Of a stretch of 64,000 nt of DNA, positions 33,885 to 45,075 are shown in pieces (position 1 is the stretch's first letter; each line of letters starts with the position of its first letter). Source of the stretch: Chrysemys picta bellii (lineage: Eukaryota > Chordata > Testudines > Emydidae); NCBI RefSeq assembly GCF_011386835.1, contig NC_088792.1:221002394-221066393 (forward strand). Direction: 5' to 3'. A program made the position numbers and the translations under genes. The notes under the pieces are model-generated. The model had not been told where the DNA came from. It did not search any database and saw nothing but the letters and a program-made list of their open reading frames with translations.

Positions 33885-34312
33885 ATTAGCAAATATCTCC
33901 AATGGCCAGAGATGGGACACAAGATGAGAAGACACTGAGTTACTACAGAAAATTCTTTCCCAGATGTCTGGCTGGTGGGTCTTGCCCACATGCTCAGCAT
34001 CTAACTGACTGTCCATATTTGGAGTCAGGAAGGAATTTTGCCCCAAGTTAGATTGTCAGAGAGTCTGAAGGTGTTTTGCCTTCCTCTGCGGCATGGGGCA
34101 CTGATCACTTGCTGGTTTGAACTAGAGTAAATAGTGGATTCTCTGTAACTTGAAGTCCTTAAATCAGTATTTGAGGACTTCTGCAACAGGTCCATGACCT
34201 CTGAATTAATGGAGTAGGTGGGTGAAGTTCTGTGACCTTCAATGTGCAGGAGGTCAGACTAGTTGATCATGATGGCTTCTTCTGCCCATAAAGTCTCTGA
34301 GTTTGTTTTCAG
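33885..34312 (+). mobile_element. CR1-lineage LINE 3' UTR, sense
   Basis: The order of wording is that of a reptilian CR1-type 3' UTR: GGAGTCAGGAAGGAATTTTG, TTTTGCCTTCCTCTGCGGCA, TGGATTCTCTGTAACTTGAA, then GGAGGTCAGACTAGTTGATC and a final ATAAAGTCTCTGAG. The GGTCAGACTAG-TGATC piece is the counterpart of the GGACTAGATGACC stem in the 13716 copy. No ORF2 is left. Confidence 0.7.
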
Positions 34313-35885
34313 TTTGAACACTTCTTTGATATGTCTACTAATGCTGTGAACACGAGGAGCCAGAGACAGGAAATAAAACAGACATGCTTAAATGTGAGAG
34401 TCAAATCTGAAGGAAGGGATTTTCTATATGTAACACTTCTATAACTCAATAATTACTGAATGAATGAGAAACTCTTATTGTTAAGAACTGAGAGTTTTTA
34501 AAGTTTTAAAACATTAATTGCTGCTTTTACTGGGGTATATTTCACACAAACATATCTACAGAATTAGTTGCAAGCTTTCATTTGCTGAAGAATGATACAG
34601 TGGCAGTGGTATGCACAAAATAATAAAATACAGTATCTTTGAAAGGTCAAGTCCAACGTAGTATTTGACATTCTCGGGAGTCTATCAATATCCTCTCTGG
34701 AAGAAGGCACCCTCGTTACAAACTATTTTTATCCAACCCACTGAGTTTATTTTCTATATCCTTCCCGCTGTCAACCTCCAGAAACTACATACTGACTATA
34801 TCTGCTGGCATTTTTCTGGAAGATTGAAATGATCAATCACATGGATTTTGAAAACATAATACTAGCTTGCATTCAGATAGCTCATCTCATTGCAACGGAA
34901 CCCAAAACTCTTTACAAATGTGATGTAATGGAATATATACTCCACCACCACTGAAATGCAATCAATTCCAGAATAGAATGCACCAACTGTCTAAAATTCC
35001 ACAACACTCTACCCAACAGTTTAGGACAGGAAGTAAAGAATACCTTATCCAGTTGAAACTGCATGCAAAATTTAAGGCAGCAGAATGAAAGTCAGTTGAG
35101 CTGCGTACATTTAAACAAAACAAAAAAGTTTGAAATTTGAGCCACATTCACATAATTTCAGGAACCTTTGTTTGAATCTAACCAATTTTGAGCAAACCTG
35201 GGACATGTGAAATACAGTGGTCAACAAAACAATGTGGGAATTAGGCAGTCAGATAAATTTTCTTTCTAAATTCATCTTGTGCCCTGACCCCACATTAGTG
35301 GATCCCAATGAAAGATCTGAGCCTTCTGTTTCCTTTTCCCCCTTCACCTGTAACTGGTCTTAATTTAGGCCCCAATCTTTAAATACAGTTTTCCAGCCTA
35401 GAGCTTTGTGCCCATCTAGATGGTCTCCATGTGGGAATCTTGGTATTATACCCTAAAAAACAACCTCAAAAATGAGATATTTTAGGGTTTCACTAATCCC
35501 ACTTTGGGACTAATGCTCCAAATGAACCCTGCTCTTAATTTACATGAAAACCAACAGGATGGTTTAGGTTTTTAAAATATTTTCTTACTAATTTTTTGAG
35601 ACTACAAATAGAAAAAACATGCCTGCAGTAAGGCAGTGAAGGAAAAGATAGTCCGCAGATACCAAATAGTCACATAAAGAGAATATATAAAGGTAAAGGC
35701 AAAGAACATGTAGTGTATGAAATGCTCAGTGGGAGCTAAGTATGAGCAGTGACTGCAAGTTTGGGCCCACTGTAATCATTTGGCCAAGTTATATGCATGC
35801 AACAGTTTGAACCTTTCTTCAGGAGTCAATTCTTCCAGATATTTCATCGCTTTTGGAGCAGAATTCCTAATTTGTCACCTTTCTA

Positions 35886-36006
35886 GGGTGACCAGACAGC
35901 AAGTGTGAAAAATCAGGACAGGAGGTGGGAGGGTAACAGGAGCCTTTACAAGAAAAAGACCCAAAAATCAGGACTGTCCCTATAAAATTGGGACATCTGG
36001 TCACCC
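35886..36006. mobile_element. 121-bp TA-flanked MITE
   Basis: GGGTGACCAGACAGC and, reversed, GGGTGACCAGATGTCCC are inverted ends with TA on both outer sides (35884-35885, 36007-36008). The inside reads AATCAGGACTGTCCCTATAA, the reverse of the wording at 9536-9653. It is clearly the same family, in the opposite orientation. Confidence 0.85.
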
Positions 36007-36028
36007 TACATCTTTCAGACAGAAGTTG

Positions 36029-36635
36029 TGTTACACTGGAACTCCCACTTGTGGCCAGACCTAGCATTGCAGCTCTCTGCCTCCTTCTCTCCCCTGCCTC
36101 CTCTGGATCTTGAGCAGGGACTTCACAAACTCCTCATTTCCATAACACCCTTGTAGGGCTCATTTATTAAAATGAACATCAAGTTTTGCAAGTCCTAAAA
36201 TAAAGTACTGAGAGTCCAAACCCGACATCTAATGGACTAGAAATCAAACAGAGGATCTTCTGCCACCACCACCCTCTGTGTCAGTCTTGAATTTCCATGC
36301 CAGGTCTTTTACTAAACACACACGAAAATCTAAATTCAACCCCCCTCACTGGGCCCCTTCTGAATGCTCTGTGCTCCTAACTCCCAGGCCTTGCAGTGTC
36401 CTTCCCTGCAATTTTAAATGCCTTCCAGGAGGCCTTTTTTCCCAGAAGCTTCCTTCTCCAGGGAGATTCTGGCAGCCTCTTCTAGGGACTTTTCTTCTTC
36501 CCATTCCCCTCTCCTTGCTGACAGCCTGGCCCTTTGGAGGGAACACCTATCTACATCTCAGCTGTGTCTGGTTAATGAACAGAGCTGACTGGCTGGCCCC
36601 AGTCAGCTCTTAAATGGGAAGACCACCCTGTTACA
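36029..36635 (-). mobile_element. Candidate solo LTR, about 0.6 kb
   Basis: On the minus strand the block starts TGTAACAGGG and ends GTGTAACA, giving TG...CA ends with short inverted termini. It contains AATAAATGAGCCC, a polyadenylation-signal-like site, in the 3' third. No clear target duplication was found, so the borders may be slightly off. Open frames across it have no recognisable protein. It sits 22 bp from the MITE at 35886 and 0.2 kb from a better-supported LTR element. Confidence 0.42.
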
Positions 36636-36851
36636 AGAGCCCAACGTTCTAGGAGGAGTGTCCCCATTGCTGTGTATAGAGCTACTATCATCCACTTGGT
36701 GGTATGTTATTTCTCTATATATCTAATCCCATACATTACTGATTTCCCCTCTTCTTCCATATCTTATTCCACCTTTACATCTCAACTTGTGTCCACTATC
36801 AACCTTAACTGCTTTCCTGCATTACTGATTTGCAAGTAATACCATTCCACC

Positions 36852-38049
36852 TGTAACCCTTCTGCTCATCTGAGTTGGCAGCAACAAGGGCCGGGTTCAG
36901 TATCTAGGGGTTCCATTTCAATAACAATGCAAACCCAGTGACCTGGGACAATTACATACCACCCCTAGGGCACCTCTAAGAAGCAATACTTCCCCTCTCG
37001 CAAGCATGGAGTCTGAGTGTAGCAAAATCCTTTTAATAAAGGAGGGAAACAATGCGGCATTATGTTGGGGAAACACCACAAACAAGATTCATAACACAAA
37101 CCATGAGCAAAAGACCCACCCCCAAGTAAGTTTGGCAGTGTCCTTTTCCCCACAGGGTCTTAAGTTCAACACTCCAAAAGTCTCTGTCCCTGGTCAGTGC
37201 AGCCCCAGAGTTCAAAAGTTTATCTGCAGAGTTTTACCTCCCAGCCAGGGTGGAAATGTGGGGGAGGGGCGCAGGGGTGTTAAGGGGCACCTTACATGGT
37301 CCGAGGCTGACTGCCTCTGTGGGGCTCTGCTGCAGCCTTCACCATGAGCCGCTCCACCAGCCACTCCACTCCAGCCATCCCGTGAGCCGCTCCAGCTGTT
37401 CCGCGAACTGCTCTGCTCCACCAGCCGCTCCACTCCACCAGCCATCCCACGAGCCGCTCCAGCCATCCCACAAACATGCTCTACTCTGCCAGCCGCTCTG
37501 CGATATATCTTCAGCCCTCTCTCCCCCCAAAGCACTCAGCAATTTCAGCTCTTAGTAATTTTAGCTCTTTAGTGATTTCAGCTTGTAGTAGGAGTCTCTC
37601 AGTGCTGGTGCACCATTGGTCCAAAGTGAATTCAGCTCAGCAGCCTGTAACTAGACTCCTAATAGAATCAAAATTAGCTCGGATATAAGTGGGGAGACTA
37701 TCAGGTACACATACCTGTCCCCAGCCTCTCTTAATTCACTGGGTTTTGGAACCCATGTCCCTTGTCTAGCAAGTGCCACTTAGTTGATGGCGAGTCCCTC
37801 TGTCATAAAACAGTTCCATTGTCCTTGATTCACATAATCAGGGTAACAACACTTAATTCTTCCTGCCCCAATAACAGAGAAACTGGGGATCCCACAGCTG
37901 CCAAAGTGACCATTTGGGCTGCTTTGGGCTCATGCTAGGCGGGGTGGGTGTGCCTATGCAAACAAGATCAGCCCCTGAAGTTCTTTTCCACAACTCGCCA
38001 CAATCCACCACCAGATATCAGGTTAGAGCTCATCCTGACTCTGCTTACA
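36852..38049 (-). repeat. 3' LTR, 1198 bp
   Basis: On the minus strand it begins TGTAAGCAGAGTC directly after the polypurine tract and ends GGGTTACA, so the termini TGTAA and TTACA are inverted. An AATAAA on the plus strand near 37034 is on the wrong strand for the element. A C-rich tandem array occupies 37340-37498. Promoter elements were not identified with confidence. Confidence 0.7.
37340..37498. repeat. Degenerate tandem array inside the LTR
   Basis: Units like GAGCCGCTCCAGCCATCCCA and GAGCCGCTCCACCAGCCACT recur seven to eight times with small changes. The array is a minisatellite confined to the LTR, probably expanded by slippage in the parental family. The frames it opens (WSGWW repeats in reverse) are meaningless. 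Confidence 0.75.
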
Positions 38050-38057
38050 TCTTTCCC

Positions 38058-38376
38058 CCAGCCGAGAATTTGTCGTCCCGACAAATCACATTTCCTATTA
38101 TACCAAGTCACTGGTCCCCTCCAAAGGGCCTCAGATTAGCACACAGGCTTGTGGAAGCTAAAGTGCGCTAATGTATTGGCTTCTCACTAGTCACCCCAGG
38201 TGCAGGATAAATTAACCGTTTTACTGGTCTTATTCTCAATAGACGAGACAGGGTAATCTCTGTTGCCATGGTAGGGGTGACATCCTCTTGAGCAACGGAT
38301 GGAGAGGGACCCTTGGCTATTGGCATAGGCCCCTGCATTTCTAGTTCTAACAGTGGAGGGTCCAAGTTCCCCAGGA
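38058..38376 (-). pseudogene. Tail of an LTR-element internal region
   Basis: On the minus strand a frame from within the LTR remnant runs LGNLDPPLLELEMQGPMPIA and later LIYPAPGVTSEKPIH to a stop at 38168, followed by about 110 bp of non-coding sequence and the polypurine tract. The location means it should be the last part of the element's final gene (pol or env). I do not recognise the domain. It is only about 60 codons and was joined to the LTR remnant by an internal deletion, so it makes no functional product. Confidence 0.45.
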
Positions 38377-39737
38377 CATCCACCACCAGATATCAGGGTA
38401 GAGCTTGTCCTGACTGCTTACACACCAAAACTCTGGGCTTCAGGTTACTTTCTCCAGCTATGTTCTCTTGTACTTTCCAGGCTAAATTTCAATTGATTTC
38501 CTGCTTTCCCAATTTAGAATAATGATTGTAATGTACATGCTTTATTGCCTCCCCGCCACCCACTACACACCCACACCCACCTCTTCCCAGATCATTAGAG
38601 ATGTTAAAAGAGAGACTCTGTTTAACACCAGTCCCTGCAGAACTCAGGGGTCACTTCCCTTCCCCTCAGTACATTGACATTTAACTTCATTACCCTTTGT
38701 TTATGGTATTTCCACCAGTTCTCAGTCCATATGACAGGACTCAAATCCAAGTCAATTTAAATTAATTTTCTGAAGTAAGATTCCTGTGTACTTTGGCAAC
38801 TACAATTTAAAGTTTTCCTACCGAGAACATTTCTTATACTCTGTCTTCAAAAGAGCCTTATGTGTAACCTACAACCATTTCTCTCTGCACAATACAAGAG
38901 CATCATGTACTTGATTCAGTAAGGTACTTAAGCATGTGTCTAACTTTAAGCATATGAGTAGTCACAGGCATTGAAACCAATGGGAATAATTACATGCTTG
39001 AAGTTTGGCATATATCTAAATTTCTTGTTGAACTGGGACTCAAATCCACTGCAAAAGAGCTACAGAGGATGGAGCAAGATTTGTCTCTGTATACTGAATA
39101 ATGCAAACACAGAATCACAAATAAAAAAGTTATCTTCACCTTGCTGGTGTTTATGGTGTAAAATTATTTGTGCATATTCAGATGGAATGCCAGTTATTTT
39201 GGAAAATGTATGTGAATCCAAAAGTTTCCCAGACTTTAGAACAATGGGATTATTCATCTGAAAATCTGTACCAGAAGCATGTTATTCATTATAGCTTATT
39301 AGTCTTTCATGACCCTGTTACCTAGAAAGTTTCAGGGTACAGAAGCAACATCCTGTTTAGATTGGAAATTCATTGTGGTGAGGACTGTATTCCTATCTAT
39401 ATCACATTTAGCACATTGGGCATGACCTCAAATACAACCTCAGTGATAACAGTGTGATTTAAATAACCAATCACAAACACCATGAGAAAAGCAGCATGAC
39501 AAGTTCATGCTCCCTATATGATGAAAAAGATTTGTCCAATCTACTTTCTAAATACCTACAAACAACAAAAATATATTTGCAGACAGCAGAATTGATTCAC
39601 AAATAATTCACAAACGGAATAATATTTGCAACAAGAAATGTGACCAGCTCAACCCTAGACATACAGCATGTGAATAATAACGCTGAGTACTGTGCAGTCC
39701 ACAGACAGAATGCCAGTAGCAAATCGCAGAGACTTAC

Positions 39738-39809
39738 AGAGTGTTCAGCTGCTTCAATTTCTTAAACGTGTCTTCTGGGATTTCTCGTATTCTGTTAAAC
39801 CGCAAATCC
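39738..39809 (-). CDS. PXDNL: Peroxidasin-like exon (first LRR unit, 72 nt)
   Basis: On the minus strand a TTCTTTTCCAG acceptor (39820-39810) precedes, and GTAAGT (39737-39732) follows. The 72 nt encode DLRFNRIREIPEDTF then KKLKQLNTL, with a leading G and a trailing CT from split codons. DLRFNRIREI is the hallmark first LRR of peroxidasins, which follows the cysteine-rich LRRNT cap. In PXDNL, from memory, the next words are AFKKLKNLNTL, very close to this. The trailing CT joins the G of the exon at 342 to give Leu, and the protein reads on as LLNNNQIKKI. The preceding exon, with the signal peptide and LRR cap, should lie beyond 64000. LRRs in this family take part in extracellular-matrix binding. 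Neither exon is damaged. Confidence 0.87.
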
Positions 39810-40911
39810 CTGGAAAAGAAAGAATTGGAAATTTAAAATTAATCATTCTGACTTCCTTCCCGTCACTGCTAAGTGTTGGGGGGGGGTTCCTTTTAATATG
39901 TGAAGCTAATGCATCTCTACACCCTTCTCTTACGCATGTGACAGATCACAGAATTCCAGTAAATGGAGAACAAAGGGAGAAGCAATGGCAATTGACAGTA
40001 ATTCCATGCCCACACACAAGTCATTTCAAATCACTGCCTCCGTACCAGCTTTCTACTCTTCATCGGGTGAACACCCTGCCCCTCTACAGGAACTTAAATG
40101 GATGGGCAGAGCTACTGCCATGGTACCATTTGCAAACAAAGTCCCTTTAATATTACACTCTTCAGAAACAATTCAGCTGAACCTGGGCAATCCTTACCAG
40201 GAGAAAGTAAGAACAACACGACTCAGCCTCACCATATGCCTATTGGTTCAGGCCACCGGCTGTTTGACATAACAAATAAATTCATCATAGCGTCTGTGAC
40301 AGTTTCATAGAGATTACAAAAGAAAGCATGGAATACTTATACTGTATGTATACTGGTAACTACGGTTCAAACTACTGGACACACACCTGCAAAATAAAGA
40401 ACTAGCTCACTTAAAACAGGAAGCTGCATGTATCTGTTGACAAACTCTACTAAATTTCCTTTAGAGAGATCACCATTCATTATGGTTTCCCATAAACTCA
40501 GTTCAGCAGAAGACTCATGATTCCATACTAGTTATTATTAGGCTAAAATTACTAGAAAACCTGCTGAAACAGCCGCTTCTGGTTAAAAGAAATGTCTGTG
40601 GTTTAGAATAAGCTCCAAGGTGTCTCATTTTAACTCTAATTTAGTTTGAAGGAAAACATTTTGGGTTAATTTGTAAAGGACATTACTGGTTTACAATAAA
40701 AATACAAGGTTCAAATGCCAAAGTGATTAAAGGGAATTGCAAATGGATGGATGAATTTAATGTACCTAGGTTCTAAAATGTTTCCTTTATACTGCTCCCC
40801 AAAAAGTCATACCTGTACTTTTTCCTTAACACTAATCACCTCACATATTTACTTCTTCCTACTCTGAAGAGATGAGCTTGATGGATGAACAGCGTAGACC
40901 TAGAGGATTAG

Positions 40912-41577
40912 TGTAGAAGAGCGGACTTACCCCTGCGGCACCTCCTGCTGGTCCTTCAGGGAATTAGCTCAATTTCCAGCCTGGAGCACCCTCTGCAGGC
41001 CAGTGATCCACCTTGTCACTGGTCCCGTGTCCCTCCCAGGACCCCGCTGTCCCTTTAACTGGGGCTCCCCCTCCCAGGGGAACCCCCACCCTCTATGCCC
41101 AACTTGCCTCAGTATCAGGCTACTGCCAGTCTTCATCTAGCCCCACGCCCAGGGGCAGACTGCAATATCAGCCTACTCATCACTGGCAAGGGTGGGTTTG
41201 GAGCTGCTGCTTCGGCCTATCCCTGGGTTGCCCTCTGCAACCCCCAGTACCCCTGGGCCTTCTACTAGGCCACAGCCTGGGGCTTTCCAGGCCAGAGCTC
41301 CTCAGCTTTTCCCCAGCCCTGCTCCACCCAGGTACACTATATCTCAGCTCCCTGCAGCCAGGCCCTTCTCTCTCTCTCTCTGAGTGCAGAGAGAGACTGT
41401 TGACCTTTTGGCTGCCCTGGCCTTTATATGGCCAGCTGAGTCTGTTTGGGGCGTGGCCCCAGCTGCAGCCACTTCCCCCAATCAGCTCAGCCTAAAAGCT
41501 GCTTTCTCCAGCCACAGCCCCCTCCCAAGGCTGTTTTTAACCCCTCTGGACCGGAGCGGGGTGACCACCCAGCTACA
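40912..41577. mobile_element. Solo LTR, 666 bp, with 5-bp target duplication
   Basis: ATTAG at 40907-40911 is repeated at 41578-41582. Between them the block starts TGTAG and ends CTACA, perfect inverted LTR termini. It is C- and T-rich on the plus strand with a TATA-like CCTTTATATGGCC near 41420 and a CT run at 41369-41383. A solo LTR arises when the two LTRs of an integrated LTR retroelement recombine and the interior is lost. Whether Gypsy-type or retroviral cannot be told from an LTR alone. Frames across it show no known protein. Confidence 0.82.
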
Positions 41578-44212
41578 ATTAGAAAAAAGGCTCTGACTGA
41601 GCATGAAAACAGAAATTGAATAGCTCCATAAGGGAATTCTCCCCTCGTAAGAGAGATTATGTCTGGGTCTCTCATTTTCTTAGTGTTCATTCTTTATATT
41701 GTTTTTTATAGGGGCGAGCTCTTTACTTGGCTGCTACGTACGGGTTGTTAAATCTCAAGAGAGCCTACTCAGCCAACTCCTAAACATGACCCAGTTCTCA
41801 ATGACTGGGCAGATGCTGCAAATTTTTCTGGATAAAAGTGAAAAAGTCCTATATATTTTAATAGTCATTTTAGCCATCTTAATATTTTCATGAGTACTCC
41901 CATTTACTGTCCATGGACACACTACTTTTTAAGGTTGGGAGTATGCAAAAAAGTAACAAAATATGCAATTAATTATATGACATTTCATTTCAACTTGTGA
42001 TAAGAAATCTAGGTGTATTTTGAGGCTAGGTGTAAGAGGAGGCTTCCTTTGTGAGTAATTCCAGTTATCAATCCAAACCTTCAGCTTGTCTTTTCTCTGC
42101 TTATTGTATTTAATGAAACTCAGAATGCCAAGATCATCTTATCAAACAATTAAAAAAATGGCCTTTGATGCACATAAACATTTTGTTAAATGCTACAAGA
42201 CTGCTTTCTCTTTTTGTCGTACAATACAATGGTTCAATAAACACCTACAGCATGGAAATATAGACAAGCCAACCTTCTGGTTCCCAGACAATGCACTGTC
42301 TTCTCCATGCTCCAACAACTCTTACCAAAACAATCACTAGTAACAGTGAGAAGCAATTGGGACTGTTGCTATTTTAGTGACACATTGCACCTAAATCATA
42401 CACTAGAAAAACAAAGTTAACTCCCCTTGATGGATTAAATGTATATTTGTACATAAGGAATCATGGGCAAAACTTTCCCCTCTGATGCTTTCACTGTGCC
42501 TCTCAGTGAAGAAGGCCACTAAATCATGCCTCTTTTATTCCCTTACTCCAAGGAGTATCATTATGACAGTAGACTTAACTTTGAATATTTTGGCTTGTGT
42601 TAGTTTGTGCCATAACCTGAGCGCATTTAAAATCTAGCTTTTTGCAGACAGTATGCTTATTCTATTAGAAACTCAAGTACTTCCCTAAGTCTGTAGCTTA
42701 TACTGTTTTGAATTGCCTTGCATTTATTCCTACACTATACTGTCTGTCAGGGAATGTTAATAATTTAGCTAACACCATCTAAATTGTGCATGTTCATTTT
42801 ACTTTTTCCTCACATCCACCAATGCCTCCGACTTTCCTCTCTAGGATATAGTACATCCTGGAAGAGAATTCCAACTCATTTATCAAAAGGCAAAGAAAAG
42901 TGATACTCATTTCCCTTCTATTTTTTCCTCATCTACAAAAATGCAGTCATTTGAAAGATCATCCCATTATCCAACTGCTACTGGAATAGCTAACATCTAC
43001 AGACTTGTGCCAGATCTGGTTGGTCTTAATAAGTTGGCAGAGTGAGCTCCCTTCTGTAAATGAGACACTAGCTTACACTGTTTCTAAACATTTGTAGTTA
43101 GCATTTTTGTATTTGTCAGTTTGTGAAGCTCATGCAAATATCCTTTTTGCGTAAGTGAAATGTTTAGATGATTGCTTCATGTTTATTTGCCACAGGAGAA
43201 TATATGGTAGTTGGAAAGCCCATAAAAATGTACATATAATTATAACATTCTAAAGCTGTGCCTTGTTACATTCGCTCTAGTTTTCATTGCAAAATGCATT
43301 ACTAATCTAAAAAGGAAAACTAAACCTTTCATGGATACAAGATTCTAGATGAAAAATACTTCAGCCTAAAGTTTTCTACTTTCTTTAGCCTGCAATGGCC
43401 AGCCATTTCCAGGATATGTCACTGCAGAGTATTCATCCTTTCAAATACATGACATTTTATGAAGTCAGTCAAATAAAAGACTGCTTATTCCACAAATGTG
43501 CACTCTTTTCTCTCACAAAGGACACCCTTGCCTCTCATCCCTCAGCCTCTAGCTAAGGAGGACTAATGGATAATTTTTTTCAAGATGTCCGCTTCACCCC
43601 TTAGGCTGGCCACCAAGGTTGCTATTTCTTCTTCGCACTATCTCTCAAGCAAAGCAGAATGCACAGCCTCCTCCCTGCCAGCTGGGAGAGGAGATGAGAT
43701 TTTAGTAAGGAATCTCCATATTCATTTCATATGAAATCATTCTTTTGCCATGATCCATGGAGAAACACATCAGTTTTGCATATGTGGAAGTGGTGTCTTG
43801 TACAAATTTAGAAGTACTTAATCTGAAACATGTTTGGTAAAATATATATCTCTGATGCAAAGGATGGCTTCATTTTCCATTCCCAATGAAGTCCTCAATT
43901 TGTCAGATTCAGGAGACAAAAATGATTTCAGAAATCTGTATCGTTTATACAATGATCGTTTTTACTTAGAAGTTAGTATGAGACATAAGATCGCTTTGCA
44001 CTTCTCACCCTCAGAGCATTCTCCATTTTATCCCTCTATCTGCTCCTTACATCAAAATATCATGTAAAACCTGTCTGTCATTTTAGCCATAGGAGGGCTA
44101 TATGCTAGTCCAGGGGTAGGCAACCTTTCAGAAGTGGTGTGCCGAATCTTCATTTATTCACTTTAATTTAAGGTTTCGCGTGCCGGTAATACGTGTTAAC
44201 GTTTTTTAGAAG

Positions 44213-44419
44213 TTTCAGAGTAGCAGCCGTGTTAGTCTGTATCCGCAAAAAGAAGAACAGGAGGACTTGTGGCACCTTAGAGACTAACAAATTTATTAGA
44301 GCATAAGCTTTCGTGGACTACAGCCCACTTCTTCGGATGAGAAGTGGGCTGTAGTCCACGAAAGCTTATGCTCTAATAAATTTGTTAGTCTCTAAGGTGC
44401 CACAAGTCCTCCTGTTCTT
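44213..44419. mobile_element. Palindromic Penelope-like insertion with 13-bp target duplication
   Basis: CGTTTTTTAGAAG is found at 44200-44212 and 44420-44432. The 207-bp insert is a nearly perfect inverted dimer of a Penelope-like 3' end. One arm has GAACAGGAGGACTTGTGGCA, AGAGCATAAGCTTTCGTGGA and CTACAGCCCACTTCTTC; the other repeats the same in reverse after a few bases at 44337. The left side has an extra TTTCAGAGTAGCAGCCGTG segment, as in the larger element at 57594. No coding sequence is present. Confidence 0.9.
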
Positions 44420-44790
44420 CGTTTTTTAGAAGGTCTCTCTCTATAAATCTGGGGGCTGTGTGGAGGTGCAGGGCAGAAGGCTGGATGTTGGGGGGACCTG
44501 AGGTCAGGGCAGAAGGCTGGGTGGGTGTTGGGGGTGACTCGAGGTCAGGGCAGAGGGCTGGGGAGGCGTGGGGGTGCAGGGCAGAAGGCTGGGGTGCTCG
44601 GCTTGTGGGGGTGCTCCCAGCCCCCTACCATGAGCCGCTCATGGCAAGGGGCTGGGAGGGATATGCCCTGTTCCACCCCCTTCCCCAAGGCCCGTTCCTA
44701 CCTCTCTCTGCCTCCTCTACGGAGCAGCGAGCATGCTGCCGCTCAGCTTTGCTCTGCTCCCCCTCCCCCTCACAAGGGCCATAGCAGGCA

Positions 44791-45075
44791 GGGAGGAGGA
44801 GGGGCCGGAATGCACCATGCTGGGGGAAGAAGCAGGGGAGAAGGGAAGCTTGGCTGCCGCAGGACCAAGCTTCTGCCTCCTGCCCCCATAGGGGAGAGCG
44901 GTGGGCGGGGGGGCTGAGTGGGGCAGGGGGCCGGGACTTCCCACCCCCACCGCTCTCCCCTGCGGGGGCAGGAGGCAGAAGCTTGGTCCTGCGGCAGCCA
45001 AGCTTCCCTCCTCCCCCGCTTCTTCCCCCAATGTGGTGCTTTCCGGCCCCTCCGCCCCTCCTCCTCCTCCTCTCA
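44791..45075. repeat. Long hairpin inside the hAT element
   Basis: Left arm about 44791-44912 and right arm about 44942-45075 are inverted copies. Key matched pieces are AAGCTTGGCTGCCGCAGGAC with GTCCTGCGGCAGCCAAGCTT, and GGGGAGAGCGGTGG with CCACCGCTCTCCCC. The spacer is about 30 nt. Hence the same frames appear on both strands, which is an artefact of the palindrome and not a sign of genes. Confidence 0.85.

Larger units (their letters stand above)
36852..38422 (-). mobile_element. Internally deleted LTR retroelement with 4-bp target duplication
   Basis: CACC lies directly outside both ends (36848-36851 and 38423-38426). On the minus strand the order is: a 46-bp remnant of the 5' LTR (38422-38377, starting TGTAAGCAG), about 330 bp of internal sequence, a purine-rich tract CTGGGGGAAAGA (polypurine tract) and then the 3' LTR. 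The two LTR starts match over some 44 bp (CCACCACCAGATATCAGG on the plus strand at 38007 and 38380). Almost all gag-pol-env is gone. It could be a Gypsy-type element or an endogenous retrovirus; nothing left decides this. Confidence 0.75.
343..39737 (-). other. PXDNL: 39.4-kb intron between two LRR exons
   Basis: The interval between the two peroxidasin-like exons is 39,395 bp. It starts (minus strand) with GTAAGT at 39737-39732 and ends with a TTTACAG acceptor at 349-343. The split codon and the unbroken LRR register across it show the exons are neighbours. Its content is almost wholly transposon-derived, as listed in the other entries. Stretches where I recognise nothing beyond unique-looking AT-rich sequence are about 345-720, 4850-5690, 6220-8310, 10395-12945, 23275-24000, 27950-29030, 29220-31480, 32440-33370, 34315-35880 and 38430-39730. 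Confidence 0.85.

Noticed and set aside
36278..36613. A 111-codon frame as a gene
   Set aside because: It is contained in a candidate LTR on the other strand, lacks any recognisable domain and has no splice or promoter support.
39692..40150. A plus-strand frame of 152 codons over the first-LRR exon
   Set aside because: It is the antisense shadow of the 39738-39809 exon extended by chance into the intron; the minus-strand LRR with splice sites explains the conserved part.
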